Positions 23,911 to 32,540 of a DNA stretch of 64,000 bases are shown one piece after another. The stretch's first letter is position 1. Every line of letters starts with the position of its first letter. Origin of the DNA: Deltaproteobacteria bacterium (GTDB lineage: Bacteria; Myxococcota_A; Polyangia; HGW-17; SLPX01). A program made the translations under genes and the position numbers. The DNA lies in the NCBI GenBank assembly GCA_021162935.1, contig JAGGXR010000029.1:57242-121241 (forward strand), in the 5' to 3' direction. The notes under the pieces were generated by a model. The model saw only the letters and a program-made list of their open reading frames with translations, was not told where the DNA came from and did not search any database.

Positions 23911-23966
23911 CGGAGGCGATTCCTTTCTTTCGTTCCGGCTCGGCGGAACGCCGATCGCGAGGCTGG

Positions 23967-23994
23967 GTAACACACCTCATGACTTTCGTAACAC
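23967..23994 (-). promoter_or_regulatory. Direct-repeat operator candidate of the nickel/cobalt operon
   Basis: GTAACAC occurs at 23967-23973 and again at 23988-23994, starts 21 bases apart (two helical turns), so both copies face the same side of the helix. They overlap the predicted transcription start and early leader of the nicO operon. This does not resemble the NikR site GTATGA-N16-TCATAC. A different metal-responsive regulator is possible. Confidence 0.4.
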
Positions 23995-23997
23995 GGA

Positions 23998-24026
23998 AGG
24001 CTACCGTCACGTCTGCACCGGGTCAA
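23998..24026 (-). promoter_or_regulatory. Promoter candidate for nicO-cbiMN-cbiQ-cbiO
   Basis: On the minus strand TTGACC (24026-24021) and TAGCCT (24003-23998) are separated by exactly 17 bases. The -35 box matches consensus at five of six positions; the -10 box is weaker. Transcription would begin near 23990, about 80 bases before the nicO ATG. Confidence 0.4.
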
Positions 24027-24092
24027 TAGCAAAGGCGGCGAAACGGGGTCGGCTTCGGGTTCTTGTGCTGGAGGGCCAGGGAAACAGAACGC

Positions 24093-24449
24093 TTACTGCA
24101 CCTCGGCAACGAAGGCAGCAGATCCTCGGTGGGAGGGTGCGGTGGCCGGGATTGGAGTTGGTGGTTCCAAGCTTATGAGTTTGATGCGAACTGCAGCTTC
24201 GAGGACGGGCGGAATGCGGCCCTGAAGTTCAGGTTGGGCGCCGTAAAAATCCTCCATGACACGATTTCGTGACCGGGCGAACGGCTTTTCTGGCGACCGA
24301 GTCGTTGTGAGTGCCCCGGAGAGGGCGGCTGCAGTCGCGGTCGGAAGTTTTGTCGAGGGTTGGGTCGCATATCTCCCGATGGTGCAGGCGAGAGCAAACA
24401 GAACGAAGGCGGCCAGGGACAAGATCCAAGATGCTTTCTGGTGGGACAT
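24093..24449 (-). CDS. Small exported or membrane-anchored hypothetical protein
   Basis: The 118-residue product starts MSHQKASWILSLAAFVLFALACT, a signal or anchor helix ending in an imperfect lipobox-like ALAC. The start is well supported by AGGAGGT 4-5 bases upstream. The rest is Pro/Ala/Thr-rich with FARSRNRVMEDFYGAQPELQ in the middle; no family recognised. It lies upstream of and in line with the nickel/cobalt operon, but a separate promoter for that operon lies between. Confidence 0.55.
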   Translation of the reverse strand: MSHQKASWILSLAAFVLFALACTIGRYATQPSTKLPTATAAALSGALTTTRSPEKPFARSRNRVMEDFYGAQPELQGRIPPVLEAAVRIKLISLEPPTPIPATAPSHRGSAAFVAEVQ

Positions 24450-24544
24450 GGCGACCTCCTTGCGGTTTAGCGCAGACACACGAAGACGGTCTTCGGCTCG
24501 TAGACCGGCACGTTGTCTGGTGCGGCTCTGGGGAAGATTCGTAA

Positions 24545-24582
24545 GGTGCCGCAGTCATGGCCCTGAGCCCGACTGCGGCACC
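24545..24582. repeat. Perfect 12-bp inverted repeat in the divergent intergenic region
   Basis: GGTGCCGCAGTC at 24545-24556 is mirrored exactly by GACTGCGGCACC at 24571-24582 around a 14-base loop. It lies about 95 bases upstream of the minus-strand small gene and 320 bases before the plus-strand lipoprotein gene. No T-run follows on either strand, so it is not a simple intrinsic terminator. It may be a leader RNA hairpin or a protein-binding dyad. Confidence 0.55.
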
Positions 24583-24756
24583 GTGATCCCACTTTAGATC
24601 AGTTTTTCCAGGTTTCCAAAAAAAGTCTGGTTTGGTGGCGTTTTGGCTTGTCTGTAGGAAAACGAGACGTCATGGCGGGCAAAACACCTTCGATGAACCA
24701 AATTTTTTTTCTCTTGTCACCTGCTGGATCGGATAAAAAAAACCTGTATCAAAGCC

Positions 24757-24783
24757 TTGACCTCATGGGTTCGTCTGTATACT
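24757..24783 (+). promoter_or_regulatory. Promoter candidate for the downstream lipoprotein
   Basis: TTGACC at 24757-24762 and TATACT at 24778-24783 match five of six positions each of the sigma-70 boxes. The 15-base spacer is two bases shorter than ideal. The leader to the lipoprotein start is about 110 bases. Confidence 0.35.
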
Positions 24784-24901
24784 GGTAGGTGGCTCGAAGG
24801 GAGGGGCCCGATTGTCCGGGACGTTTCGATCGTGCGAGTTGTTGGTAGGAGACTGGCACCATTCCAGCAATGTAAGCGCTCAATCCAGAAGGTGGTGACG
24901 T

Positions 24902-25564
24902 TTGAGACCTGGTGAGAGATGTGTGATCCGTGCGGCGGTTCTCGTGGCGGCGATGCTGATCCTGGTCGGCTGTGGACGACCACGGGATCCGGCCATGGGG
25001 AGTCACTTCACCGACCAGTTCACCCGTAAAGATATCGGTGCTTCGTACTTCGACACGATTGGCCGCTATCGGGTGATTTTGGGAAGGCTCAACATCGAAA
25101 AGGCGTACAACCATCCTCTTTGGCTGCGACGGCGACTGCCGAGGAATGTAGAGGCTTCGGTGGACGTTGTCTCCATGACGGATGATGGCGACATGAAGGT
25201 GGAGATTTTCGGAGACGGACAGAGCAGTGCGACCACGAATCGGGGAGCCTACACGGCAACTGGTTATGTGCTGTGCATGGGGGGATGGCACAACAGCAAG
25301 TCGTTTATTGCAAGGAAGTATGAACACGGCAAAGCAGGAATCGATGTCGTGTCGCGCTCCGATGTGAAGGTGGTCAAGGGCAAGACCTATCATTGGCGGA
25401 TCGTGCGGCGAGGACATCTTCTCGAGTGGTACGTGGACGGAGAACCCTTTTTGAGCTTCGACGACCCCGAGCCGCTCTACGGGCGGAGAAACGACCATTT
25501 CGGTTTTAGTAACTGGCAGTCGGATGTCCACTTTGATAACCTAAAAATACGTCGATTGAACTGA
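24902..25564 (+). CDS. Lipoprotein with laminin-G/concanavalin-like fold
   Basis: The 220-residue protein starts at TTG 24902 with AAGGTGG upstream (a GTG at 24923 is the alternative). A signal peptide ends in the lipobox LVGC at residue 24. The body has a jelly-roll-like pattern: FTDQFTRKDIGASY at the start, VEASVDVVSM, KGKTYHWRIVRRGHLLEWYVDG, and the closing GFSNWQSDVHFDNLKIRRL. Such endings are typical of sugar-binding or glycosidase-associated beta-sandwich domains. Substrate unknown. It precedes the large kinase on the same strand. Confidence 0.72.
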   Translation: MRPGERCVIRAAVLVAAMLILVGCGRPRDPAMGSHFTDQFTRKDIGASYFDTIGRYRVILGRLNIEKAYNHPLWLRRRLPRNVEASVDVVSMTDDGDMKVEIFGDGQSSATTNRGAYTATGYVLCMGGWHNSKSFIARKYEHGKAGIDVVSRSDVKVVKGKTYHWRIVRRGHLLEWYVDGEPFLSFDDPEPLYGRRNDHFGFSNWQSDVHFDNLKIRRLN

Positions 25565-25696
25565 GCTTCTTTTTCTGAGGGAGTTCGTCGGGCCGCATCC
25601 GGGGGGCTTGAACGCTGGCAAGAGGGCGAAGGAATCTTGTCGGTATGATATGAGTTGTCGGATCAGGTGGTTGTGAACAGGGCGTTGTGACGCCCG

Positions 25697-28600
25697 GTGG
25701 CTGGAATCGTGGCGAAACATTCATCAGAACGATTCGGACGGTACGAACTGCTGACAAAACTCGGTCATGGCGGCATGGCGGAGGTGTACCTGGCCAAGGC
25801 GGAACTGGCAGAGGGTATCCATAAGCTGGTGGCCCTGAAGAAGATCCATCCTGCCTTCTCCGAAAATCCGCAGTTTGCAAAAATGTTTCGGGAGGAGGCC
25901 CGGATCGCGACGGACCTGAACCATCCCAATATTGTGCAGATGTTCCATTTCGGCCGTTTGGCCGGGACCTATTACCTCGTCATGGAATATGTCGAAGGGC
26001 TCGACCTGGCTCGACTCTTCCGAAAAGCGGGTCGCAGGATGCCTCATGGCATTGCTGCATTCGTTGCCCAAGGCGTCGTCGCAGGCCTTGATTACGCCCA
26101 TCGCAAGAAGGATGAAAACGGTCGCCCCATCGAGATCGTGCACCGTGACATCAGCCCGCAGAATGTGCTCGTCTCGTATGACGGCGCTGTCAAGATAGCA
26201 GATTTCGGCATTGCCAGGACGAGGGGCCAGGACGAAGAAGAAGGGGTCGTCAAAGGCAAGTTCGCCTACATGTCTCCTGAACAGGCCATGGGACAAAAGG
26301 TCGACCGCCGATCCGACATCTATTCAGCAGGCGTCGTGTTGTATGAATTGGTGGCCGGCAAGGCACCCTTTGGGCATCTCAAAGGCAAAGAAGCCCTTGC
26401 GGCTGTTCGCCGGGCCGAAATCACAGCCCCGAGCGAGGACGTCCCGGACATTCCGCCCGAACTCGAACGGATCATCATGAGTGCTCTGGCCCGCAGTCCC
26501 GGCCAACGGTATCAGTCCGCCCGCGAAATGCAAAGTGCGCTCGTGCAGTTCCTTTACTCGTATCGGGGCGCTGACGGACAGATCTATGACTCAGAGGCGT
26601 TGGCGGATTTTGTCGAACAGGTGATTCCAGAGCGAGAGCGGGCCGTGATGTCAGCGGTGGTTTCCGCCTCTCCGGCCGAGCGGCCGTCGCAGATTTCTGA
26701 ATCCGTTTTGACTGGTTCGCATGTCACAGAGACCTCGGTGGAATTGATCGAGAAGAAAAAGATCGTCGTGGTCTATGGTCTTCTGACCGGATTGGTTGCA
26801 GATGATGCTCGGCAGGAGCCGTTTTTGCGCGATTTGAAGCAAAGAGCCGAGGATCTGGCCTACAAGTTCGATGTTCGTGGTTTTACCGCTGATTCACGCG
26901 GTCTCGCCTTCGTGGTTGGGGTGCCGGTTTCGGGGGAGGAGGACGTCTTCCGGTCCGTTCGGCTGGCACAGACCATGGGCGAGGCGGTCGGACAGATTGC
27001 GGGGCAACACGGTTGCTCGGCTCGTTTGCGGGTCGGGCTGGCCCGAGGGTATGCCGAAGTGCGGCGGTCGGCCAGGAATGGGTATCGGTTTGCCTTGCTC
27101 GGTGGAGTGGAGCGTACCGCCCAGATTCTGGCGGAGCATGCCGAGGACGGATCCATCGTCGTAGGCCCTGCCCTGTATGGTGCCGCCAAGTCGGACTGGG
27201 AGTGCCTTCATGCCGGCGTGGTGGAGGTCGTCTCCAAGGTGGGCGAGGGAACGACATCGATTTCGAAGCGTGTCCTGGATGTCTATCGGTTGGTGGGCCG
27301 TCGCACGGAAGACCTGGGAAACAAAGTGACCGAGACCTTCTTGGGGCGGGACTTTGAGATGGCCGAACTCAAGGATGCCTATCATGACGTGGTGTCGCGT
27401 CATACCAGTCGCGTGATTGGTCTGCTCGGAGAAGCCGGGGTTGGCAAGAGGAGTCTCGTGCAGCATCTTCTTGCGGATCTCGAGCAAGCGCCCGGCCGAA
27501 TCGTGCGAGCGAGCGGTCGTCAGTGGAGCCAGAGCCTGCCGTATTTTCTGTTGAGCAAGGTGGCCAGGGAACTCATACATGTGTCCAGTGGAGCGAGTCG
27601 TGAGGAAATCGAACGGAAGGTCGACGAGCTTTTGACGACCGGATGGCAGCACCGTCCGGATGAATATCGGCTCTATCGATCGGTCTTCTTGTTTCTGGTT
27701 GGTGGGGTGGAGCCAGCCGAACTGTCTCTTCCTGCCGATCCGGAACTGCGCCAGCGCCTCATCGGTCGGACGCTGCAGATGGTGCTGTCACGGATGGCCC
27801 GTGAGAAGCCCTTGATCGTGGTTCTTGGAGAATTTCATTGGGTGGATGAACCAAGTCGCCAACTGGTGCGGCGATTTATTGATACGTTGCCGCATCGGCC
27901 CATCCTGGTGCTTATCACGAGTCGGCCTCCAGGAGATCCTCCCGTTTTTGGGGACTCCCAGGTCGTCGACGTCATTCATGTCAACGAGCTTGCGGCGGAA
28001 GATTGTCGGCGCCTCGTGTCCGATCGTTTCGTCGATGTTGGCCAGGCACGAGTACTCATCGAGCAGATTCTGGAAAAGGGCGGCGGCAACCCATACTACC
28101 TCCTTGCTATCCTTGATGACCTGGTAGAGCGGGGCGCCTGCCGGATTGATGAGCGGAACGGCAACAAGCAGCTCGTGTGGGTGGACAAGAACAGTGTGCT
28201 CCAGATTCCTCCCACTGTGGACGGCCTGGTGAGCGCCCGGCTCGATCGTCTGGATCCGAAGATACGTGTCACCCTGCGGGTGGCGGCGGTCCTGGGTCGG
28301 ATCTTTCATCGCGATGACCTGGTGGCTCTCTTGGGACGGCCGGTGGCTGCGGATTTGGATGAACTCGTCCGCCGCAGTCTCATCGACAGGGTGCCCGATC
28401 AGTCCGAGGACTTTCGCTTTGCCAAGCAGGTGATTCGGGATGTGGCCTATCAGGGCCTTTCGGCCCAGGCGGCGAGGCAACTTCACCGCGCAGCTGCGGA
28501 TCGATTTTTGGCCATGCAGGGCGAACACCACAACGCTGGGCGCATTGCCTACCACCTCGCCAGAGCCGGAGACAACGTGCGGGCGGCCGAGTTCTATGCA

Positions 28601-29983
28601 AAGGCTGGATTCGAAGCTCGGCAGATGAATGCCCACCGCGAGGCGTTCCAGTTTTTTACGAGTGCCTTGGACCGGCTCGACGGGCAACAGCATCCGTTGG
28701 CCTTTCGGATTCGGGTCGAACGCGCGGAGATCCTTGCGGCCTGGGGCCGTCGAGACGAGCAGCGGGCCGAATTGGAAACACTCGACGACATGGTCGCAGG
28801 GCCCAAGGAGGCGGCACAGCTCGCCAACCGATGGATGGCCTATTTTCAGGCCGTCAGTCAGCCCAAAAAAGTCATCGAGGTCAATGAGATGGCCTGGTCC
28901 GCGGAGGGGAATGCTTCGCTGGATTGTGAGCTGCAGGCCGAAGCGCTTCAGTACAAAGCTCGGGCGCTCAGTGAGATGGGAAAGAACGCGGAAGCGCTTG
29001 TGGCCATTGCCGAGGCTCGATCGTTGTGTTCGGCCGAGGGGCAGGTGGCATCTGTTTGGGGCGAGTTGTTTCGCGTCGAGGGGAACATTCACTTTTACCT
29101 CGGGGAGTATCCAAGGGCAGCGACATCTTACAAACAGGCGCTTTCGGTGTTTCGTGGGTTGGGCCTGAAGTTGAACGAGGCCGTGATTCTGAACAACCTC
29201 GGGTTTATGTATCTCAGTGTCGGCGAGTTCGAGCTGGCCATCAAGTATCTCAAAAGCGCCTACGCCATTTACAAGAACTTGGGGGATCGGAGCAGTATCG
29301 CGACCACCCTTTCCAATTTGGGACAGGTGTACGGAGCTGTGGGCGACTATGATAAGGCGCTCGTGTATCTTCGTCGGGCCGAGGAGCATTGCCGCGATAT
29401 TCGAGACTCCAGCTTCCGCGCAGACGCGCTCATTTCCATCGGCCAGCTCCATCTCAATCGAGACGAAGGTGAACTGGCGGCACGTGCGTGCAAACAGGGA
29501 CTCGCGCTGGCCAGGGACGCGGACAGTATCTACGACATCGCACGTGCCCAGATCTATCTCGCCCTCGCGTTGCTTAGAGGCGCTGGTGACGTCAACGAGG
29601 CTGCCAGGCTGGCCAATGAGGCGGCGGAGATGAGTCGTCGGGCTCGAATGCCTCAGGGGGAAGTGTTTGGCTTGTCCGTAGGGTCCCTGGCTCTCGCAGC
29701 GGCAGGAGACCTCGATGGCGCCCTTGGAATGTCTGCGCAGGCGGTTGCCCGACTCGCCACGGCAAGAAACGTCGCTGAATCGGAAGTGATCCTCCACAAT
29801 CATGCAAAGCTGCTGCTTCGCGCTGGTCGTGACGAAGAAGCGGTACCCTATCTCGAGAAGGCCTTTGCCTTGGTCCAGGCCAAGAGCAGCAAGATCCAGG
29901 ACCCACATGTGCGGGCCCGCTACCTGTCCGTCCTGCCAGCACGGGATATTGTTGCAGACCACTCTTGTTGGATTCAAACGTAG
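25697..29983 (+). CDS. Ser/Thr protein kinase fused to cyclase-like, AAA ATPase and TPR regions
   Basis: The 1428-residue cytoplasmic protein starts at GTG (25697, or 25709). The N-terminal kinase (about 13-275) has glycine loop LGHGGMAEVY, lysine in VALKKI, catalytic IVHRDISPQNVL and metal-binding DFGIA. Residues about 345-530 resemble a class III nucleotide cyclase homology domain (RLRVGLARGYAEV, then VERTAQILAEHAEDGSIVVG). The catalytic aspartate region is replaced by VVVYGLLTGL, so it is probably inactive. An ATPase follows with Walker A GEAGVGKRS (about 577) and Walker B-like LIVVLGEFHWVDE (about 705). TPR repeats fill about 1070-1400. The layout is PknK-like. Confidence 0.9.
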   Translation: MAGIVAKHSSERFGRYELLTKLGHGGMAEVYLAKAELAEGIHKLVALKKIHPAFSENPQFAKMFREEARIATDLNHPNIVQMFHFGRLAGTYYLVMEYVEGLDLARLFRKAGRRMPHGIAAFVAQGVVAGLDYAHRKKDENGRPIEIVHRDISPQNVLVSYDGAVKIADFGIARTRGQDEEEGVVKGKFAYMSPEQAMGQKVDRRSDIYSAGVVLYELVAGKAPFGHLKGKEALAAVRRAEITAPSEDVPDIPPELERIIMSALARSPGQRYQSAREMQSALVQFLYSYRGADGQIYDSEALADFVEQVIPERERAVMSAVVSASPAERPSQISESVLTGSHVTETSVELIEKKKIVVVYGLLTGLVADDARQEPFLRDLKQRAEDLAYKFDVRGFTADSRGLAFVVGVPVSGEEDVFRSVRLAQTMGEAVGQIAGQHGCSARLRVGLARGYAEVRRSARNGYRFALLGGVERTAQILAEHAEDGSIVVGPALYGAAKSDWECLHAGVVEVVSKVGEGTTSISKRVLDVYRLVGRRTEDLGNKVTETFLGRDFEMAELKDAYHDVVSRHTSRVIGLLGEAGVGKRSLVQHLLADLEQAPGRIVRASGRQWSQSLPYFLLSKVARELIHVSSGASREEIERKVDELLTTGWQHRPDEYRLYRSVFLFLVGGVEPAELSLPADPELRQRLIGRTLQMVLSRMAREKPLIVVLGEFHWVDEPSRQLVRRFIDTLPHRPILVLITSRPPGDPPVFGDSQVVDVIHVNELAAEDCRRLVSDRFVDVGQARVLIEQILEKGGGNPYYLLAILDDLVERGACRIDERNGNKQLVWVDKNSVLQIPPTVDGLVSARLDRLDPKIRVTLRVAAVLGRIFHRDDLVALLGRPVAADLDELVRRSLIDRVPDQSEDFRFAKQVIRDVAYQGLSAQAARQLHRAAADRFLAMQGEHHNAGRIAYHLARAGDNVRAAEFYAKAGFEARQMNAHREAFQFFTSALDRLDGQQHPLAFRIRVERAEILAAWGRRDEQRAELETLDDMVAGPKEAAQLANRWMAYFQAVSQPKKVIEVNEMAWSAEGNASLDCELQAEALQYKARALSEMGKNAEALVAIAEARSLCSAEGQVASVWGELFRVEGNIHFYLGEYPRAATSYKQALSVFRGLGLKLNEAVILNNLGFMYLSVGEFELAIKYLKSAYAIYKNLGDRSSIATTLSNLGQVYGAVGDYDKALVYLRRAEEHCRDIRDSSFRADALISIGQLHLNRDEGELAARACKQGLALARDADSIYDIARAQIYLALALLRGAGDVNEAARLANEAAEMSRRARMPQGEVFGLSVGSLALAAAGDLDGALGMSAQAVARLATARNVAESEVILHNHAKLLLRAGRDEEAVPYLEKAFALVQAKSSKIQDPHVRARYLSVLPARDIVADHSCWIQT

Positions 29984-30041
29984 AACGCCAGTCAATCCCA
30001 TTCATCGAAAGTCTATGGCGGTCATTGAAGTATGAGTCTCC

Positions 30042-30707
30042 TTAGTCTGAATCTTCGACGAGGATGGAGAGGTGTTCGATGTGGATGAGGCATTTCGTGT
30101 CGGAGGAAAGGCTGACGAGCTTGGCGGTGGGATAGGCTGGGTGTTTCTTTGCGGATCGACGAAGCGCGTCGAGGTTTTTCCGCTCTCCGTGGTGATCGAT
30201 CCATCCTGACATGTTTGGCAGGATGGCGAGATGAAATCCGGACTCGTTGTGTTCAATCAGGGGGAATCGCGGCTCGGGCAACGCGGAAGCCGTGACCGGC
30301 AGATCGCAATCAGGTGTTTCTCCGATCAGGAACCGGTGGGTTTTGCGTTTCGTGAGCATGTCGGATCCCGCTACCAGACCGGCAGCCAGGCCGGCGACCA
30401 GTAGGGCCAACACGACGCCTTCGAGCAATGGACGTGCCTGAATGTGGGGAATGTATGCCGTTGCCTCATGGTGGGTGGATGCCCAGACCTGCATGGCACG
30501 ACGATGTTGCGCTGTCGTTCGCACCTCTTCGATGCGCCAGGAGGTCAGGGCCGCGGCCAGGATCAGCGCTGCGGCTGTGAAAATGGCGGCCCTGGCAGGC
30601 AGGTTGTTCGTGGATCTGGTCACCGGGCGTTGGGCCAGGATGTTGTCTTCGTACGTTGCGGTGACGTCAAATCTGACCGGCTCGCGGTGGGCATGTGGGC
30701 GATCCAT
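30042..30707 (-). CDS. Two-helix membrane protein with C-terminal FHA-like domain
   Basis: The 221-residue protein has a strong GAGGAGG site before its ATG. Membrane helices lie at about 40-58 and 92-113. From about 120 a degenerate FHA-like fold is suggested by HRFLIGETPDCDLPV and FHLAILPNMSGWI; the canonical FHA arginine and Ser-x-x-His residues are not present in their usual form. It resembles the FHA-like region of AgmX/PglI-type proteins of Myxococcota (tentative). It converges on the kinase gene, so a shared phospho-signalling role is possible but unproven. Confidence 0.6.
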   Translation of the reverse strand: MDRPHAHREPVRFDVTATYEDNILAQRPVTRSTNNLPARAAIFTAAALILAAALTSWRIEEVRTTAQHRRAMQVWASTHHEATAYIPHIQARPLLEGVVLALLVAGLAAGLVAGSDMLTKRKTHRFLIGETPDCDLPVTASALPEPRFPLIEHNESGFHLAILPNMSGWIDHHGERKNLDALRRSAKKHPAYPTAKLVSLSSDTKCLIHIEHLSILVEDSD

Positions 30708-30769
30708 GGGGAGCCTCCTCTGGTTGGGGAACTATGAAGGATGACATCTTGAGATCGAAAAAGTTCCCA

Positions 30770-31531
30770 TCAGAGCAAGAATGGAAAAACGGCGCGTCTG
30801 TTGGCTGGATAGTCAGGAAACTTTTCCTGGTACCATCTGTGGTTCGCAAGGGCTCTGGGCACTAGATTCGCCATGGTCCAAACCGCGAAGGTCAGACCCG
30901 CCATGGACCATGTGGCGACCGCCCAACCGGCCCATTCCAGGATCTCTCCGAAGTAGTTCGGGCAGGAAATCCACTGATATAGGCCACCCCGTGGAATTCT
31001 GTATCCGGTTTCTCCTGGTCGACGGAGATGGGCGAGGGTCCAGTCTGCTTTTTGATTGATGATGAATCCCGTCAGGAAGAGTGCAACGCCGATGAGGAAT
31101 CGTCCGTCCGTCAGGTACGTTATTGGGTAGGGGGGGGCGAAATGAAACAGATAGCGGCCGTTGAAGTATGTATTGCCGAGGTTGAAGAAGACCCCCATGG
31201 AGACCACGGCGGCGGGCATGGTCTTACCCTGATCTCTGCGACGAAACGGGTAGACGAAACCGCGATGGAAGTAGTGGAGTTCCCATAGGCCCAGCAGCGC
31301 CAGACCGACGACCCCTGGATTGTGGTCGCTTGCCACATAATAGATGGCCATCAGGATGGCCGAAGGAGCCTCCATGATGATCCAGCCGTTGCGGGAAGAT
31401 ATTTGCAGCCCCCACCCTTTTCGGTTGTGTCTTCCGTAGGGCGCTCGGATGAACAGCAACAGGACGAAGGTGGCGGGCGCTAGGGCGAGCCAGACGTACA
31501 GCGCGATATGGAAGAATGTCGCTTCAGACAA
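30770..31531 (-). CDS. Steroid 5-alpha-reductase family membrane protein
   Basis: The 253-residue integral membrane protein begins at TTG 31531. Several hydrophobic helices are followed by the family's C-terminal segment: YRIPRGGLYQWISCPNYFGE, EWAGWAVATWS, and the signature NHRWYQEKFPDYPANRRAVFPFLL shortened here to WYQEKFPDYP near the end. These enzymes reduce C=C bonds of steroids or polyprenol-type lipids with NADPH. The bacterial substrate cannot be inferred; a hopanoid, sterol or isoprenoid lipid is possible. panD ends the next unit upstream. Confidence 0.85.
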   Translation of the reverse strand: MSEATFFHIALYVWLALAPATFVLLLFIRAPYGRHNRKGWGLQISSRNGWIIMEAPSAILMAIYYVASDHNPGVVGLALLGLWELHYFHRGFVYPFRRRDQGKTMPAAVVSMGVFFNLGNTYFNGRYLFHFAPPYPITYLTDGRFLIGVALFLTGFIINQKADWTLAHLRRPGETGYRIPRGGLYQWISCPNYFGEILEWAGWAVATWSMAGLTFAVWTMANLVPRALANHRWYQEKFPDYPANRRAVFPFLL

Positions 31532-31603
31532 GGTCTTTCGCTATCAGTCGATTGGTTGCGATTGGCTGCCGATGGCGTTCGTTTGCCCACTGGCCGTCGC
31601 AGG

Positions 31604-31990
31604 TCAGTCTCCCGTACGGCTGAAAGTTCGTTCGGGGGTCGTACCGACGATTCTGTTTCGTTCGTCGACGCGTACGATCGTGGGTTGATGGCGGCAAGCC
31701 TCTTCTTCTGCCATGTCCGTAAAGGTCGCCAAGATGACGATATCTCCTTTGCTTGCGAGTCGCGCGGCTGCTCCGTTGAGGCAGATGACCCCACTGCCCG
31801 ACTCAGCGGGAATGGCGTAGGTCACCAAGCGTGACCCATTCGTGACGTTCCAGATGTGGACCTCCTCGTTGGGAAGGATGTCGGCGGCATCCATCAGGTC
31901 AACGTCGATGCTCACGCTGCCTTCGTAGTTTAGGTTCGCTTCCGTTACCACGGCTCGGTGAATTTTGGATCGGAACATCCTGCGAGTCAT
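31604..31990 (-). CDS. panD: Aspartate 1-decarboxylase proenzyme
   Basis: PanD makes beta-alanine for pantothenate and CoA. The chosen ATG (GAGGA upstream) gives 128 residues starting [16 protein letters not shown], near the usual 126. Self-cleavage occurs at G24-S25 in NYEGSVSID, creating the pyruvoyl group on Ser25. Lys9, the IWNVTNGSR segment and the oxyanion-loop NGAAA are all present. It is not next to other pan genes in this window. Confidence 0.95.
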   Translation of the reverse strand: MTRRMFRSKIHRAVVTEANLNYEGSVSIDVDLMDAADILPNEEVHIWNVTNGSRLVTYAIPAESGSGVICLNGAAARLASKGDIVILATFTDMAEEEACRHQPTIVRVDERNRIVGTTPERTFSRTGD

Positions 31991-32230
31991 GTCGTCCTCG
32001 TGGAGCACGAGAGCCACCAGACGAAGCAAATCCTATAGCGGACGAGCTTGGGGCGCTGTCCCGGCCCTTTGCCGTGGGTCCAGGCAGCTCTCTTGGGGTT
32101 CGTGTACACGCTGTTTCGGCCTGTCGGTTCACCGACTCTACCGTTCAAGCGCGTGTAGTATGGTGTCACTCATTCGGTTCGTCAAGAGGTGTTTGTCTGC
32201 TGTGTGTCAACGGTTGGGCAGGAGGAAGGA

Positions 32231-32539
32231 TCACGGCTTGCATGGGTTGAGTTTGGGGTGGGCTGCCAGCGCCGGGCATGCTCTGATGTTGTAGCAGTCC
32301 TGCGCACAGTCTGACAGGGACTTTTTCTCGTCGATGCTCAAAGAGACGCATTGTTGTCGACATTGGTCGATGTCAGCGGTGGTTCCGCCGCAGCCAAGGC
32401 AGCTTGCCGCCTTGTCGCAAAACACGTGGCAGAGATCCTGGTCATCGGTGCAGCCCGCCTGCAGGGTGGGCAGGGCGATGAGGCCCCCGAAGAGCAAGCT
32501 CAAAGCCTGGAGTTTGAAGGATGTCTTCCTGGTCACCAC
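32231..32539 (-). CDS. Small cysteine-rich lipoprotein
   Basis: The 102-residue product starts at GTG, one base after the UPF0158 stop, with AAAGGGAA inside the end of that gene as ribosome binding site, so the two are coupled. A signal peptide ends in LQAGC (lipobox). The mature part has ten further cysteines arranged as CHVFC, CLGC, CRQQC, CAQDC and two near the end. It is probably a disulfide-bonded knob on the inner leaflet of the outer membrane. Family not recognised. Confidence 0.7.
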   Translation of the reverse strand: MVTRKTSFKLQALSLLFGGLIALPTLQAGCTDDQDLCHVFCDKAASCLGCGGTTADIDQCRQQCVSLSIDEKKSLSDCAQDCYNIRACPALAAHPKLNPCKP

Positions 32540-32540
32540 G

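Larger units (their letters stand above)
24450..24901. other. Divergent intergenic region, no gene
   Basis: This 452-base region holds the inverted repeat at 24545-24582, an A/T-rich stretch with several poly-A and poly-T runs at 24600-24745, and a promoter-like element at 24757-24783. No coding frame with a ribosome binding site was seen in it. Confidence 0.6.

Noticed and set aside
23967..23994. NikR operator
   Set aside because: The repeats are direct, not inverted, and do not match GTATGA/TCATAC.
23911..24092. Possible cobalamin riboswitch upstream of the nickel/cobalt operon
   Set aside because: I found no B12-box-like sequence or long conserved leader; the spacer is short and holds only the promoter and direct repeats.
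27788..30001. 737-codon open frame on the minus strand
   Set aside because: It lies entirely antisense to the kinase/ATPase/TPR gene, has no ribosome binding site and an unnatural His/Arg/Leu-rich composition; it mirrors the codon pattern of the real gene.
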